64,000 nucleotides of DNA from Butyrivibrio sp. AE3004 (GTDB lineage: Bacteria; Bacillota; Clostridia; Lachnospirales; Lachnospiraceae): NCBI RefSeq assembly GCF_000703165.1, contig NZ_JNLQ01000003.1, positions 62,001 to 126,000 of the forward strand. Direction: 5' to 3'. The position numbers and the translations under genes are program-made. Positions within the stretch are counted from its first letter, which is position 1. Each line of letters begins with the position of its first letter. Positions 17,699 to 26,275 of the stretch are shown here, one piece after another. The notes below the pieces were generated by a model that worked only from the letters and a program-made list of their open reading frames with translations, ran no database searches and was not told where the DNA came from.

Positions 17699-18916
17699 AT
17701 GAAACGAAATACTCTACAAGATTTATTCCGCGATCATTATGAAGAAATTCAATATACTCTTCACCCCCGCAAGACCGAAATGGAAAACATCGATAAGATG
17801 ATCAATTGCGGGGATCCTGCCTATGGCGGCGCCATGTACGGCTGCCCTGATTGTGGTACTCTCAAATTTGTTCCCTTTCGTTGTCATTCAAGATTCTGCC
17901 CTACATGTGGTGCCATGTATTCACAAAAGCGTGCTCAGGCTATGTCATTTAAGCTCATAAACTGTCAGCACCGTCACTGCGTATTCACCATATCAAAAGA
18001 ATTACGCCATTACTTTCTCGAAGATCGTGACCTTCTTAATTGTCTTTTTGAAGCTACCAGCAGTGTTATTAACCGGATGTTCTACAAAATCAACAAGAGT
18101 CAGAACTTTACACCTGGTTACATCCTTGTTCTTCACACATTTGGTCGTCCTTTGGAATGGAATCCTCATATCCACTGCCTCATATCTGAAGGTGGTGTTG
18201 GAGACACCGGCTTCTGGCGCAAAGTAAAGTTCTTCAGTTACCCCTATATGCGCCATGCTTTTCAGACTGCTCTTCTGAATCTAATGGAAGATCGTATTAC
18301 TGATCCCAATAAGAAAGCATTGTTTAAAAAAGAAAAAGCTCTCTCCTACAAAAATCAGAAAGAAGGCTTCTATGTCTATGGCAAACCCACTCTCGCTGAC
18401 AGACGTACTGTTGCTAAATATATAGGCAGATATCTTGGTCGTCCTGTAATCGGGCTCTCAAGAATTGACTCTTATGATAAAGAGCATGATACTGTTACTT
18501 TCCACTACAACAGACATGAGGACGAAGTCCTTGTCACCGAGACCATACCTTCAATGGAATTCATCAAACGTCTTATACAGCACATACCAGAAAAAGACTT
18601 TAAGATGATACGTTATTATGGCGTGTATGGTCGTCATAGGGAGTCAGACAAAAAACTTTACCGTCTGATTCATCCTTCCAAAAAGCCATTCTTTAAATCA
18701 TTCCTTCAATGGCGTTCAGGTATCCTGTCAGCATTCGGATATGATCCATTAAGTTGTCCCAAATGCAACAGCACCATGAAATTTCTTGAGTTGCGCTTCA
18801 ACCACAAACGTGTTTCTCTCGAAGACTTATACGAAAAGACAATGGGAAAATGCCGTCCCAAGAGCAGAGCTCCGTCTACAAAAATCGGCATTGTTCCCTC
18901 GTATTCCTGCGCATGA
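17699..18916 (+). CDS. IS91-family Y2 transposase
   Basis: About 405 residues. An N-terminal zinc-binding region has four cysteines ('GCPDCG' and 'FCPTCG', near residues 50-75). The HUH motif is 'PHIHCLI' (near residue 165) and the double tyrosine 'KYIGRYLGRP' is near residue 240, the two signatures of IS91/IS1294 rolling-circle transposases. A second Cys pair ('CPKC') is near the C-terminus. The frame is open from a TTG at 17672 inside the terminator T-run; the ATG at 17699 is a more likely start although its ribosome site is weak. The protein appears complete. Confidence 0.85.
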   Translation: MKRNTLQDLFRDHYEEIQYTLHPRKTEMENIDKMINCGDPAYGGAMYGCPDCGTLKFVPFRCHSRFCPTCGAMYSQKRAQAMSFKLINCQHRHCVFTISKELRHYFLEDRDLLNCLFEATSSVINRMFYKINKSQNFTPGYILVLHTFGRPLEWNPHIHCLISEGGVGDTGFWRKVKFFSYPYMRHAFQTALLNLMEDRITDPNKKALFKKEKALSYKNQKEGFYVYGKPTLADRRTVAKYIGRYLGRPVIGLSRIDSYDKEHDTVTFHYNRHEDEVLVTETIPSMEFIKRLIQHIPEKDFKMIRYYGVYGRHRESDKKLYRLIHPSKKPFFKSFLQWRSGILSAFGYDPLSCPKCNSTMKFLELRFNHKRVSLEDLYEKTMGKCRPKSRAPSTKIGIVPSYSCA

Positions 18917-18943
18917 TAAAATCATGCTACAGGAGGAACAGCC

Positions 18944-19108
18944 ATGGCTAGTAAAGAACTAATAGCAAAGCTTAGAGAGAAATACATCCAGAATCCGCCG
19001 GAAGGCATGTCGGCGAATGAAATCCGCGAGATGGACGATGAAGACCTTCTCGATATGGATTACTTTATGCATGAAGATGATGAATTCTTTGATGAGGTAG
19101 ATTGGTAA
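18944..19108 (+). CDS. Small acidic protein linked to the IS91-like transposase
   Basis: 54 codons from ATG 18944 to TAA 19106-19108, with a strong AGGAGG 6-7 bases upstream. The start lies 27 bases after the transposase stop, so the two are probably co-transcribed, and a terminator follows at 19138. The N-terminus is a basic helix ('KELIAKLREKY'); the C-terminal half is extremely acidic, with runs such as 'DDEDLLDMDY' and 'HEDDEFFDEVDW'. I do not recognise a family. The acidic tail suggests a protein that contacts a basic partner, possibly the transposase or a DNA-binding host protein (inference). Confidence 0.65.
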   Translation: MASKELIAKLREKYIQNPPEGMSANEIREMDDEDLLDMDYFMHEDDEFFDEVDW

Positions 19109-19137
19109 TTCATAACCAACATACCTCCGCTTTGCGT

Positions 19138-19162
19138 GGCCCGGTCTTGCCGGGCCTTTTAA
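19138..19162 (+). terminator. Intrinsic terminator after the small acidic ORF
   Basis: Stem GGCCCGG/CCGGGCC around a 5-base loop (19138-19156), then TTTT. Ends the transposase/small-ORF transcript. Confidence 0.75.
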
Positions 19163-19168
19163 TTCAAG

Positions 19169-19416
19169 GTTTCGCCGCCAAGGCGAAATTTCCTATTAAA
19201 CAAGAAAGCATGTCGCTAGCGACATTCTCGCGCCGTTGCAAGATGTCCGGGGGACATCTGCTTTGCAACGACCGAAGTGGAACGTAGACGCGATTGCTGA
19301 AGGCAACATATTCCTATCGCGCGAGTGCGCATCCATAGCGGAGCGCTTTTTATGATATAGGAATTTCGGAGAAATTTCCTAATATCATAAAAAAGTAGGC
19401 ACCAGCAAAACACTGG
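19169..19416. repeat. Series of strong palindromes at the tail of the IS91-like element
   Basis: Within 250 bases there are: TTTCGCC/GGCGAAA (about 19170-19188); the perfect palindrome ATGTCGCTAGCGACAT (19210-19225); a two-part cruciform CGTTGCAA...TTGCAACG with inner AGATGTCC/GGACATCT (19234-19270); and a 39-base hairpin, TATGATATAGGAA pairing with TTCCTAATATCATA (19351-19389). No ORF is convincing here. IS91-type elements end in short hairpins recognised by the transposase, but this many is unusual. Confidence 0.55.
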
Positions 19417-19419
19417 TAC

Positions 19420-19634
19420 CCACCACTATGCAACAATTTCTTAATCTGGCGCCTGCTCCGTTTCCTGAGTCCGGCATAAAGGAAAACTCCCTATTTTCAC
19501 TCTGCCCGCCTGTGATATATGCTGTCTGAAAAAACCGTTAAATATAGCTTTCAAGCTGCCCAAAGAATATTTATCCCTTTTCTTAACTTCCTCATGAAAT
19601 ACCCTTCGGCCGAAAGGTTTTATATCCTTTAATG
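19420..19634. other. Stretch without a convincing gene
   Basis: A minus-strand frame of 77 codons (19441-19674) overlaps the end of the chimeric regulator gene and has no good ribosome site. Its C-terminal part is coding-like in composition but I recognise no family. It may be a remnant or noncoding. Confidence 0.35.
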
Positions 19635-21116
19635 TTATTTTATCTTGTCTATCAGTCTTCTCTTTTCCTCGCAAAGAGCGTCAACATCCGCGCCTTCAGT
19701 GATGTTCCATTCTTCCTCCAGATACTTGATCTGAAGCTCAACATACCTGATGGCATCTTCATATTCTCCAAGTATTTCATAAATCCTTGCCTGTGCCTGG
19801 AGATGATCCATGCAAATATGTTCCTTATGGTTAGTTACATATATCTCCTCAGCTTTGTGATATCTTTCCAAAGCCTCCTCATATTTTGCATTGGATGCAT
19901 AAATGCCTGCTATTTCAAACATCGCATCGTAGCTGTCATGGAACTTTTCCTCGATATCAGATACTATTCTCCATGCATCCTCAGCACGATACTCAGCAAA
20001 AGCAATATATGCTTCATATACCGGAACAAGGACATCCTTATGATCCGGCAGTTTTGAATATGAAGCTAGATAATCTGCAGCCTCTTTAGTGCGATGATCC
20101 GCAATAAGGTTATCCATAAGAAACAGATAATTCCTGCCGATTTCAGGATACTTTTCTACTAAATCCTTGAAAAACGCTATCGTACTGTTATGCTGCCTTG
20201 CGTTCCAGTCCCAGACTACTGCTCCTTCACTCTTTTGCAGGAGCCACTGGTCCTCTTTTGCATCAGGATGAAAATTCATAGCCTTTCTGGCATACAGACT
20301 AACATATCTGCTGTCACTAACTATTCTGTGATGATAAAGATGGGCCAGAAATGTGTAAATCCTGCCATCCATCCTGTCCGGATGGCTCTCATCATACTCA
20401 TCTTTTATATCCAGCAGGAACTCCTTTGTATTATTAAACGCTTCATCAGTGAGCTCATTTTCATAATCAAGCATGTTTTCGATACGGTGGAGCTTTAGTT
20501 CTACAGATAGATCAAACAGTTCATCAATCGTAACCCCAAAGAATTCCGATATGGACGGGAGCAGTGATATATCCGGGGCACACACATTGTTCTCCCACTT
20601 AGATATAGACTGACTGCTTACCCCTGCCTTGTATTTTTCAAGATCTTCCCTTGTTTCAAATGCTACATCTCCAATAAGGATCTTTCCGTATTCATTTAAC
20701 CTGTCTATTAGTTCTGAAAAGAACCCTATCTTCTGTTCATCTGTAAGATGATGTAGGGAATAAGTTCCAATGATGAAATCAAACTTACAATCCTTAAGCT
20801 CTTGGACTAATCCTTTTGAAAAGTCTCCTTGATACAGATTCGCATCCGGCATTTTCTCCTTGGCCAGCTCAATCATTCGCTCAGAAAAGTCTTGACCATA
20901 TATCACGCAACCATTCTCATAAAGCTTTGTAGTAAGTGTACCGGTTCCAAAACCAATATCTAAAACACAGGCATTCTCCTTGGTCATAACCTCTTGAAAA
21001 ATACCGCCTAAAACATTCTTATATCCTGCAAACGGATACCTATCTTCTTCATCAGAAAGCCCTACAGCTGCATCATATCCATCTGCCCATAAATCAAAAC
21101 CTCTATTATCTAGCAT
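19635..21116 (-). CDS. Chimera: SAM-dependent methyltransferase fused to a truncated XRE/TPR regulator
   Basis: 493 residues. Residues 1-165 are a class I methyltransferase: SAM-binding 'VLDIGFGTGTL', acidic loop 'YGQDFS', and 'SLHHLTDEQK'. The family normally continues about 40 residues after 'FETREDLEK'. Instead the chain passes at about residue 168 into 'GVSSQSISKWENN', the recognition half of an XRE helix-turn-helix, and then 'DISLLPSISEFFGVTIDELF'. The first two HTH helices are missing. Residues 215-490 are helical TPR-like repeats as in XRE/TPR regulators. Both partners are cut inside a domain and joined in frame. The ATG overlaps the stop of the GNAT remnant upstream. Confidence 0.75.
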   Translation of the reverse strand: MLDNRGFDLWADGYDAAVGLSDEEDRYPFAGYKNVLGGIFQEVMTKENACVLDIGFGTGTLTTKLYENGCVIYGQDFSERMIELAKEKMPDANLYQGDFSKGLVQELKDCKFDFIIGTYSLHHLTDEQKIGFFSELIDRLNEYGKILIGDVAFETREDLEKYKAGVSSQSISKWENNVCAPDISLLPSISEFFGVTIDELFDLSVELKLHRIENMLDYENELTDEAFNNTKEFLLDIKDEYDESHPDRMDGRIYTFLAHLYHHRIVSDSRYVSLYARKAMNFHPDAKEDQWLLQKSEGAVVWDWNARQHNSTIAFFKDLVEKYPEIGRNYLFLMDNLIADHRTKEAADYLASYSKLPDHKDVLVPVYEAYIAFAEYRAEDAWRIVSDIEEKFHDSYDAMFEIAGIYASNAKYEEALERYHKAEEIYVTNHKEHICMDHLQAQARIYEILGEYEDAIRYVELQIKYLEEEWNITEGADVDALCEEKRRLIDKIK

Positions 21117-21340
21117 ATACCCTCCGTAGATTCAGTTTCACCTATCTTGAATTCATACCACTCTTCATCTGTTTTCTTAAATCCTATCGATTCAAACATG
21201 CACTGACTCTGTGCATTAAAGGAATAAATATTAGCCTTGACTGTCTGCATGCCTTTTTCTTTCGCCAATCTCAGCATATCCTGAATGCAACGTCTTCTAA
21301 TATGCTGATTCTGATATTCCTTACATACCCCAATAACTTA
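21110..21340 (-). pseudogene. GNAT acetyltransferase C-terminal remnant
   Basis: A minus-strand frame without a start codon reads 'QNQHIRRRCIQDMLRLAKEKG' in part, then 'VKANIYSFNAQSQCMFESIGF' in part and 'WYEFKI', the acetyl-CoA-binding and last strands of a GNAT fold (usual motif N..A...YE..GF). The N-terminal half is missing; the frame is lost at a large palindrome. Its stop overlaps the ATG of the chimeric methyltransferase, the arrangement of two coupled genes of which the first is broken. Confidence 0.6.
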
Positions 21341-21385
21341 CCCATTAACATACCCCTAGATCATATCAATGGGTATGTTAATGGG
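21341..21385. repeat. Perfect 15-bp inverted repeat at a gene breakpoint
   Basis: CCCATTAACATACCC (21341-21355) and GGGTATGTTAATGGG (21371-21385) are exact reverse complements around a 15-base loop. The GNAT remnant loses its frame at this point. There is no T-run, so it is not a standard terminator. The bases from 21386 to 21536 hold a short coding-like stretch ('ELICVSDEALYR') but no gene. Confidence 0.6.
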
Positions 21386-21536
21386 CATGTTAATTTTGAA
21401 TATTCTATACAAAGCCTCGTCAGATACGCATATCAGCTCTTTGTCCATTGTCGCGAAAAGTAAAAAAAATCTTTCCACGATTGTTATTACGCAGTTAGAC
21501 TTAATTAATCCTCAATTATTAATAGCCTATTCCATA

Positions 21537-22412
21537 CTAAAATCCTACCTCAATCGCAATCTTTCCATTTTCATAAGTTGCATTAAGACTTAAATCCATG
21601 CGCTCCGTAAACAGCTTCACTATTGATAAGCCAAGACCGGTTGAATTCCTGCTTCCTGTTTCAACTGTAAAAAATCTGTCAAAAAGCTTATTAACATCGA
21701 CATTTGAAAGCTTATCGGAGGAATTAGTAACCCTAAGGATTCCTTCATCAGAAAGCATAATTTCCAAATCGCCATCACTGTATTTAATGGCATTACTCAC
21801 AAGATTGTTCAGTATTCTCTCCACATAAGTGGAATAGAGATTTCTTATAATCTTTTTATCAGTGATATCTATCTCAGGATTAATGCCCATAGCCTTCAGT
21901 GAAGGATAGTAATTCATTATGCAGTCTTCAAGCATTCTGTTCACATTTACTTCCTGCTTGTCCTCCGTAATCTCTCCACCAGACATAAGTGAGTACTCAA
22001 AGAGCTCTTCTGTTAGCTTCTTCATGTGCTCTGTTCTGTTTTCAATCACTGACAGATACTTCTCCATTCCCGGACTCTTTTCCTGGCGCTGAGCAAGCTC
22101 CAAATACCCGCTGATGGCTGTCAGAGGTGTTCGCAGATCATGGGAGATGTTAGTTATCGCCTTCTTTATCTCCTGATCTCCGTTCTCGTACCTGTTGTAA
22201 GAATCTCTAAGCTTCTCAAGAGTCTTATTCATGGAAACTGCAAGCTCCCTAACTCTCCTGTCCCGGCTTGATACTGTAAGAAGAGTATTAGTGTGAATCC
22301 TCGCCCTCTCCTCATAACCCTCTTTAAGTTCCTTAAGAGAAAGCCTCATCGCAATAATCTTCATTGATAGAAATAGTATTATTATCAAGCAGACAATCAA
22401 TAAATATTTCAT
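21537..22412 (-). CDS. Sensor histidine kinase
   Basis: About 291 residues from the ATG at 22412 (GGGAG 6 bases upstream; the frame is open to 22445). A single membrane helix at the N-terminus, no extracellular sensor domain, then a coiled coil. The H-box is 'ITNISHDLRTPLTAISGY' near residue 105, the N-box 'NLVSNAIKYS' and the G-box 'STGLGLSIVKLF'. This intramembrane-sensing layout is typical of kinases paired with antimicrobial-peptide ABC systems, which often sense through the transporter. It is the last gene of the operon that begins with the response regulator at 26276. Confidence 0.85.
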   Translation of the reverse strand: MKYLLIVCLIIILFLSMKIIAMRLSLKELKEGYEERARIHTNTLLTVSSRDRRVRELAVSMNKTLEKLRDSYNRYENGDQEIKKAITNISHDLRTPLTAISGYLELAQRQEKSPGMEKYLSVIENRTEHMKKLTEELFEYSLMSGGEITEDKQEVNVNRMLEDCIMNYYPSLKAMGINPEIDITDKKIIRNLYSTYVERILNNLVSNAIKYSDGDLEIMLSDEGILRVTNSSDKLSNVDVNKLFDRFFTVETGSRNSTGLGLSIVKLFTERMDLSLNATYENGKIAIEVGF

Positions 22413-22437
22413 TAAGCACTCCCAGTAAATCAATAAT

Positions 22438-23721
22438 TTATGCATGAATCGGATCGATAGGTGTTACCTCATAGAAAAAAATCATCGCATCGAACCTGTC
22501 AGCAGGAACAAACTTACTTCGTTCCTGTCTGTACACATCCTGAATCGCGCCATATCCTTCACCGGCAGCACCGCAGAAAATAAGGCTGTGAACATTTTTA
22601 TACACAATACTATTTTCATCCGTCACCCTTGAGAAATCAAGGCAATATGTTCCATTTTCAAAGTATTTCGCCTGATAGGCCAAGGGGTCATCACTGCAGT
22701 AAAAATGATCCGCCCTTTCGTAGTCATCATCGAAGGTACCTGCGGTATGAATATTTACATAACCCTCATAAAAATCGGTGCCAATACAAAAATAGCTACC
22801 TTCAAACAATCGGTCTATATGATCTCCCATGGTCTCATCATCATCGCTTGCTAAAACACTCTTTCCGCCCCTTCTTGAATGACCGCTGTGGGCTGTAATT
22901 ACAACCTGACGGTAGCCTCTTTCTTCTTCAAGTTTCGAATAATCAAGAAGATTCTCTGCCATCTTAAGATCCCTGTTATAATCATTTTCTTCGGCATTTG
23001 TTTCATAGTCCGGTGCATCAATATTAAGAACCACGCTCTTTACCACCATGCCAAGCTGCTTAGATTTAAGGTCATCCATAGAAAATAGTCTCTCATACAT
23101 GGCTGCGAACTTCTCGCGTTCCGAAGAGTACTGCTCTTTGTCATATATATCAAGCGGAAGAATAAAGCTCTTTTCCTCCTCTGTTATAAGGCTGTTTCCT
23201 TCATTTATGATATCCTGCAAATATCTGATTGCAGTACTGCCCCCCTGAATATCCACACCGTAAAACATTAGTGATTCTTCATAAGGTAGATTTTCGTTAT
23301 ACGCTCTCATCCATTCCAGAAGGTCTGCTATTTCAGCTGTATCATAAATTGGATAGCTCTGTTTTCCGACTACTTCCGTTAGATCTGCATTCTCATCATG
23401 AAGTGCATCATTAAGCATCGCAGCATCACCGACTGACATTTCAAAGCAAATGCATCGTCCATCGCCCTCTTTTACGACCTTTTCAAGAACATCTCTTTTC
23501 ACAGTCTGAAACTCGCGGTTTCCATGAGTTGCCTCTCCGATGCCAACTGCCCTTGCATCTGCAGGAATCCTGAAATCTGCAAAGCACTGTCCAATTTCTT
23601 CAATCCCATCCATTTTTCTTTCAGTAGAAAAAGCTTTGGTCGTTCTTATCCCCACCAACAAGCTTACAAAAACAGCCACGGCTAATATACATGTGCAAAA
23701 AAAATATTTATATCGTCTCAT
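22438..23721 (-). CDS. Membrane-anchored erythromycin-esterase-family protein
   Basis: 427 residues. The N-terminal hydrophobic segment (residues 5-25) acts as a signal anchor, so the catalytic domain is outside the membrane. Family motifs: 'GIGEATHGNREFQ' with the conserved His, 'FYGVDIQGG', 'VITAHSGHSRR', and a late 'DFYEG'. Soluble macrolide esterases (EreA/EreB) are cytoplasmic; this protein is exported and sits between two ABC permeases and a histidine kinase, so macrolide hydrolysis is not the obvious function. A hydrolase acting on an external peptide or lipid-linked antibiotic is possible (inference). Its end overlaps the kinase frame slightly. Confidence 0.75.
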   Translation of the reverse strand: MRRYKYFFCTCILAVAVFVSLLVGIRTTKAFSTERKMDGIEEIGQCFADFRIPADARAVGIGEATHGNREFQTVKRDVLEKVVKEGDGRCICFEMSVGDAAMLNDALHDENADLTEVVGKQSYPIYDTAEIADLLEWMRAYNENLPYEESLMFYGVDIQGGSTAIRYLQDIINEGNSLITEEEKSFILPLDIYDKEQYSSEREKFAAMYERLFSMDDLKSKQLGMVVKSVVLNIDAPDYETNAEENDYNRDLKMAENLLDYSKLEEERGYRQVVITAHSGHSRRGGKSVLASDDDETMGDHIDRLFEGSYFCIGTDFYEGYVNIHTAGTFDDDYERADHFYCSDDPLAYQAKYFENGTYCLDFSRVTDENSIVYKNVHSLIFCGAAGEGYGAIQDVYRQERSKFVPADRFDAMIFFYEVTPIDPIHA

Positions 23722-23741
23722 TTTCTATCCTGCTCCCAGTC

Positions 23742-24485
23742 TTATTTCAGGTCTCTCTTATCAAGTCCGGCTGTTGCAATAAGCATCATCGCCAGCGCAA
23801 CTACTATAGAAATAACCATCTGCAAAAATCTTCCCGGATTGATATAATCATCAGCAAGACCTGTTCCCGAAAACCACTGTCCAAACACTGTCATGTTATA
23901 AATGATTACGCCAACCTGCTTAGCAGCTCCCTTCAAAACAAAGGACAAAAGTGCATTACCTATCATTGTTCCTGTGTAATAGACATTCAGTATAAGGAAA
24001 GCAGAAATGCTAAGCGCAACAATCTTAAGAAAGCGGAAGCTGATGAGCATCATTGTCGCAATATAACCGCAAAGCGCAAAAAACATAACGATGTTAAGCA
24101 GGGCTATTTCCCAAAAATCTCTTGCTCCACCTAAAATTCCTCCCAAAAGGTAAAAAATCATCATTATAGCCAATGCACTAAGATGTCCCAAAAGATGGCT
24201 ATAATAAACCTGCTTCTGAGAATAACCGGCTACTATCTTATTTTTGATGACTCCAAAGCGATATTCCATGTTCGTATAAAGCGGTACAAATATTGTAAAA
24301 AATCCCATCATTGCAATGCTTATAAAAAACATTCTTCTGTCCGGACCCATATTTTCAAAACGTCCTGTCATCCCCATCACGTTTGCAGTAAAGACATAGG
24401 TAGCAAGAAATGCTATGATACAACCTCCTAAAAAAATGAAGTTTGCGGTTATTCTTTTCATATTAGCTCTATATAAATTGATCAT
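23742..24485 (-). CDS. ABC transporter permease (antimicrobial-peptide immunity type)
   Basis: 247 residues with six hydrophobic segments. Size and pairing with a second permease of similar length and one ATPase match lantibiotic-immunity FEG-type exporters (two small permeases). No domain motif can be read directly; the assignment rests on topology and on the two-component genes at both ends of the operon. GGAG precedes the ATG. Confidence 0.7.
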   Translation of the reverse strand: MINLYRANMKRITANFIFLGGCIIAFLATYVFTANVMGMTGRFENMGPDRRMFFISIAMMGFFTIFVPLYTNMEYRFGVIKNKIVAGYSQKQVYYSHLLGHLSALAIMMIFYLLGGILGGARDFWEIALLNIVMFFALCGYIATMMLISFRFLKIVALSISAFLILNVYYTGTMIGNALLSFVLKGAAKQVGVIIYNMTVFGQWFSGTGLADDYINPGRFLQMVISIVVALAMMLIATAGLDKRDLK

Positions 24486-24512
24486 TTTTTGTTTTCTCCA
24501 CGTATGAATTCT

Positions 24513-25280
24513 TTATTTTAATTCCCTTTTACTAAACACAATCAGGCCTATTACTACTGAGATGACAATCATTGCAGCACATCCCGTAACATAACAGCGC
24601 ATTTTGTAATGTGGTCTTATCATCAGATATGAATAGGGAATATATTTGTCCACAAAGCTGTATACTGCAAGCTTTGCTCCTGTGAGCTTGCAAAATCCCT
24701 TCTCAGGATATAGCTTATCAAGGATAACTGTATCCCAGACCTTCATTACAAATGCAATAAGAAGACCAATCACGTAGGAAAGCTTACTTCCTCCAAGAAT
24801 CATGACAAGTGCTGTTGAAAAAGCCCCAATCGCCATGCAGGTCATTACCACGACAAGCCAGTAGTCAGCTACTTCCTGAATTGAAAAGTTTATAAAGCCT
24901 ACCGAAAATAAGCCGATAAAGGGTATTGATATGAGACATGCGAAAACAGTATACAAAGCCCCCTGAAGCATTCCACCACAAACTGCGGACAAAAACGCAT
25001 CCCTTCTTTTGACTCCGGATATAAGTTTGTTTCGGATGCACCCACTTGAAAACTCTCTGTCAGTTATGAACAGTGTTGCCGCTGTCACAAGGAAAGCTGC
25101 CACCGAAACAAAGACAAAAGCGATATCATCAGCATCAATTTCCGATACACCAATAAAAGCATAAACAACTTTTATATGTGCAAAATAGAACACCTGATAA
25201 GCAGCAATAATTATAAGTGCCAAATGAAATGCACGGCTCAGCAATATACTCCTGGTATCAGCATACAGATTTCTGAACAT
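24513..25280 (-). CDS. ABC transporter permease (antimicrobial-peptide immunity type)
   Basis: About 255 residues from the ATG at 25280, chosen because GGAGG lies 8 bases upstream; the frame is open to 25331 inside the ATPase gene. Six hydrophobic segments. The start overlaps the end of the ATPase gene by 23 bases, implying coupling. It would form, with the 247-residue partner, the membrane part of a peptide-type exporter. Confidence 0.7.
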   Translation of the reverse strand: MFRNLYADTRSILLSRAFHLALIIIAAYQVFYFAHIKVVYAFIGVSEIDADDIAFVFVSVAAFLVTAATLFITDREFSSGCIRNKLISGVKRRDAFLSAVCGGMLQGALYTVFACLISIPFIGLFSVGFINFSIQEVADYWLVVVMTCMAIGAFSTALVMILGGSKLSYVIGLLIAFVMKVWDTVILDKLYPEKGFCKLTGAKLAVYSFVDKYIPYSYLMIRPHYKMRCYVTGCAAMIVISVVIGLIVFSKRELK

Positions 25281-26199
25281 TCTCATTACCTCCAAGAAGT
25301 GATAAATAGAAGGCCTCAAGACTCTCATCATGCTCCTGCATATTTATTATTGTGCATCCAACCTTCTCGAAATCTTTTGCAACTTCTGAGAATGTGAGAT
25401 CTGCATAAACATCTGCCGTATTGGAATCAACAACCTTGTAATCTATTTTCTTTTCCTCCATAACCTTGGATAAAAGCTTAATATCACTTACTTTCATGCG
25501 TATGGATTTGCGACATTCATCGGTGAGTTCCTCTGCGGTCATCTGTCTTACAATATGTCCCTTATCTATAAAACCGTAGTGAGTTGCAACCTTAGCCAGT
25601 TCATCCAGGATGTGACTTGAAATCAGAAATGTGATTCCCCTTTCTCTGTTGAGCTTTAATATCAGTTCTCTCACTTCAATAATTCCCTGAGGATCAAGAC
25701 CATTTATAGGCTCATCAAGAACAATGAAGTCCGGACTTCCGCAAAGTGCCACCCCAATTCCAAGGCGCTGACGCATACCTAGCGAAAAGTTCCTTGCCTT
25801 CTTTTTCCCTGTCTCCGTAAGTCCAACCATTTCAAGTATCTCGTCGACACAATTATAATCAGGAAGTCCAAGCATAAGACACTGCTGTATAAGATTGTCT
25901 CTTGCTGACATATCCAGATAAACTGCAGGTGACTCAACAACCGCTCCCATTCTGCGTCTTGATTCTGAAATATCCTTATCTGTAAATGACTTGCCCATGA
26001 GTTCATAGGTTCCTGAGCTGGGACGCTGAAGACCTGTCATTACTCGTATGAGTGTTGTTTTACCTGCACCGTTTTTTCCCACAAATCCGTAAATCGCACC
26101 TTTGGGTATTTCCATATTTACATCGGAAAGCGCAGTGAACTTCCCGTAACTTTTGCTTATTTCATTAGATTTAAAAACGTATTCCATCTCTTTTTTCAT
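25258..26199 (-). CDS. ABC transporter ATP-binding protein (BcrA/NisF type)
   Basis: 313 residues. Walker A 'GKNGAGKTT', signature 'FSLGMRQRLGI', Walker B 'DFIVLDEPINGLD', switch His in 'ISSHILDEL'. The 'MRQRL' signature and the C-terminal domain (residues 220-313) are typical of bacitracin/lantibiotic-resistance ATPases. It follows the response-regulator gene after an intervening hairpin. The start could be the ATG at 26199 or the one at 26187. Confidence 0.82.
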   Translation of the reverse strand: MKKEMEYVFKSNEISKSYGKFTALSDVNMEIPKGAIYGFVGKNGAGKTTLIRVMTGLQRPSSGTYELMGKSFTDKDISESRRRMGAVVESPAVYLDMSARDNLIQQCLMLGLPDYNCVDEILEMVGLTETGKKKARNFSLGMRQRLGIGVALCGSPDFIVLDEPINGLDPQGIIEVRELILKLNRERGITFLISSHILDELAKVATHYGFIDKGHIVRQMTAEELTDECRKSIRMKVSDIKLLSKVMEEKKIDYKVVDSNTADVYADLTFSEVAKDFEKVGCTIINMQEHDESLEAFYLSLLGGNENVQKSVC

Positions 26200-26227
26200 C
26201 CTTTCAATGTTTATCGCTGAAAATAAA

Positions 26228-26256
26228 ATACCACCTTCTCGTCAAGAAAGTGGTAT
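26228..26256 (-). terminator. Hairpin with T-run between response regulator and ABC genes
   Basis: ATACCAC and GTGGTAT, extended by a near-perfect inner stem, flank a short loop; on the minus strand it is followed by TTTTATTTT. Its position between the regulator and its presumed target genes suggests an attenuator or internal terminator that lowers basal ABC expression. Confidence 0.6.
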
Positions 26257-26275
26257 AGAAATCGTCAAGATATGG

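Larger units (their letters stand above)
17611..19420 (+). mobile_element. IS91-like (Y2 HUH transposase) element, ends not determined
   Basis: It comprises a Y2 transposase gene, a small acidic ORF, a terminator and a palindrome-rich tail. IS91-family elements transpose by rolling circle, have no terminal inverted repeats and end in short hairpins, so ends can be fixed only by comparison with other copies. The limits given are where host-like sequence seems to stop and resume. Confidence 0.5.

Noticed and set aside
19441-19674. 77-codon minus-strand ORF
   Set aside because: Overlaps the end of the chimeric gene, lacks a ribosome site and resembles no family I know; noted only as part of a gene-free stretch.
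22438-23721. Macrolide resistance gene ere
   Set aside because: Only family motifs are shared, the protein is membrane-anchored and the operon is of the peptide type; macrolide hydrolysis is not supported.
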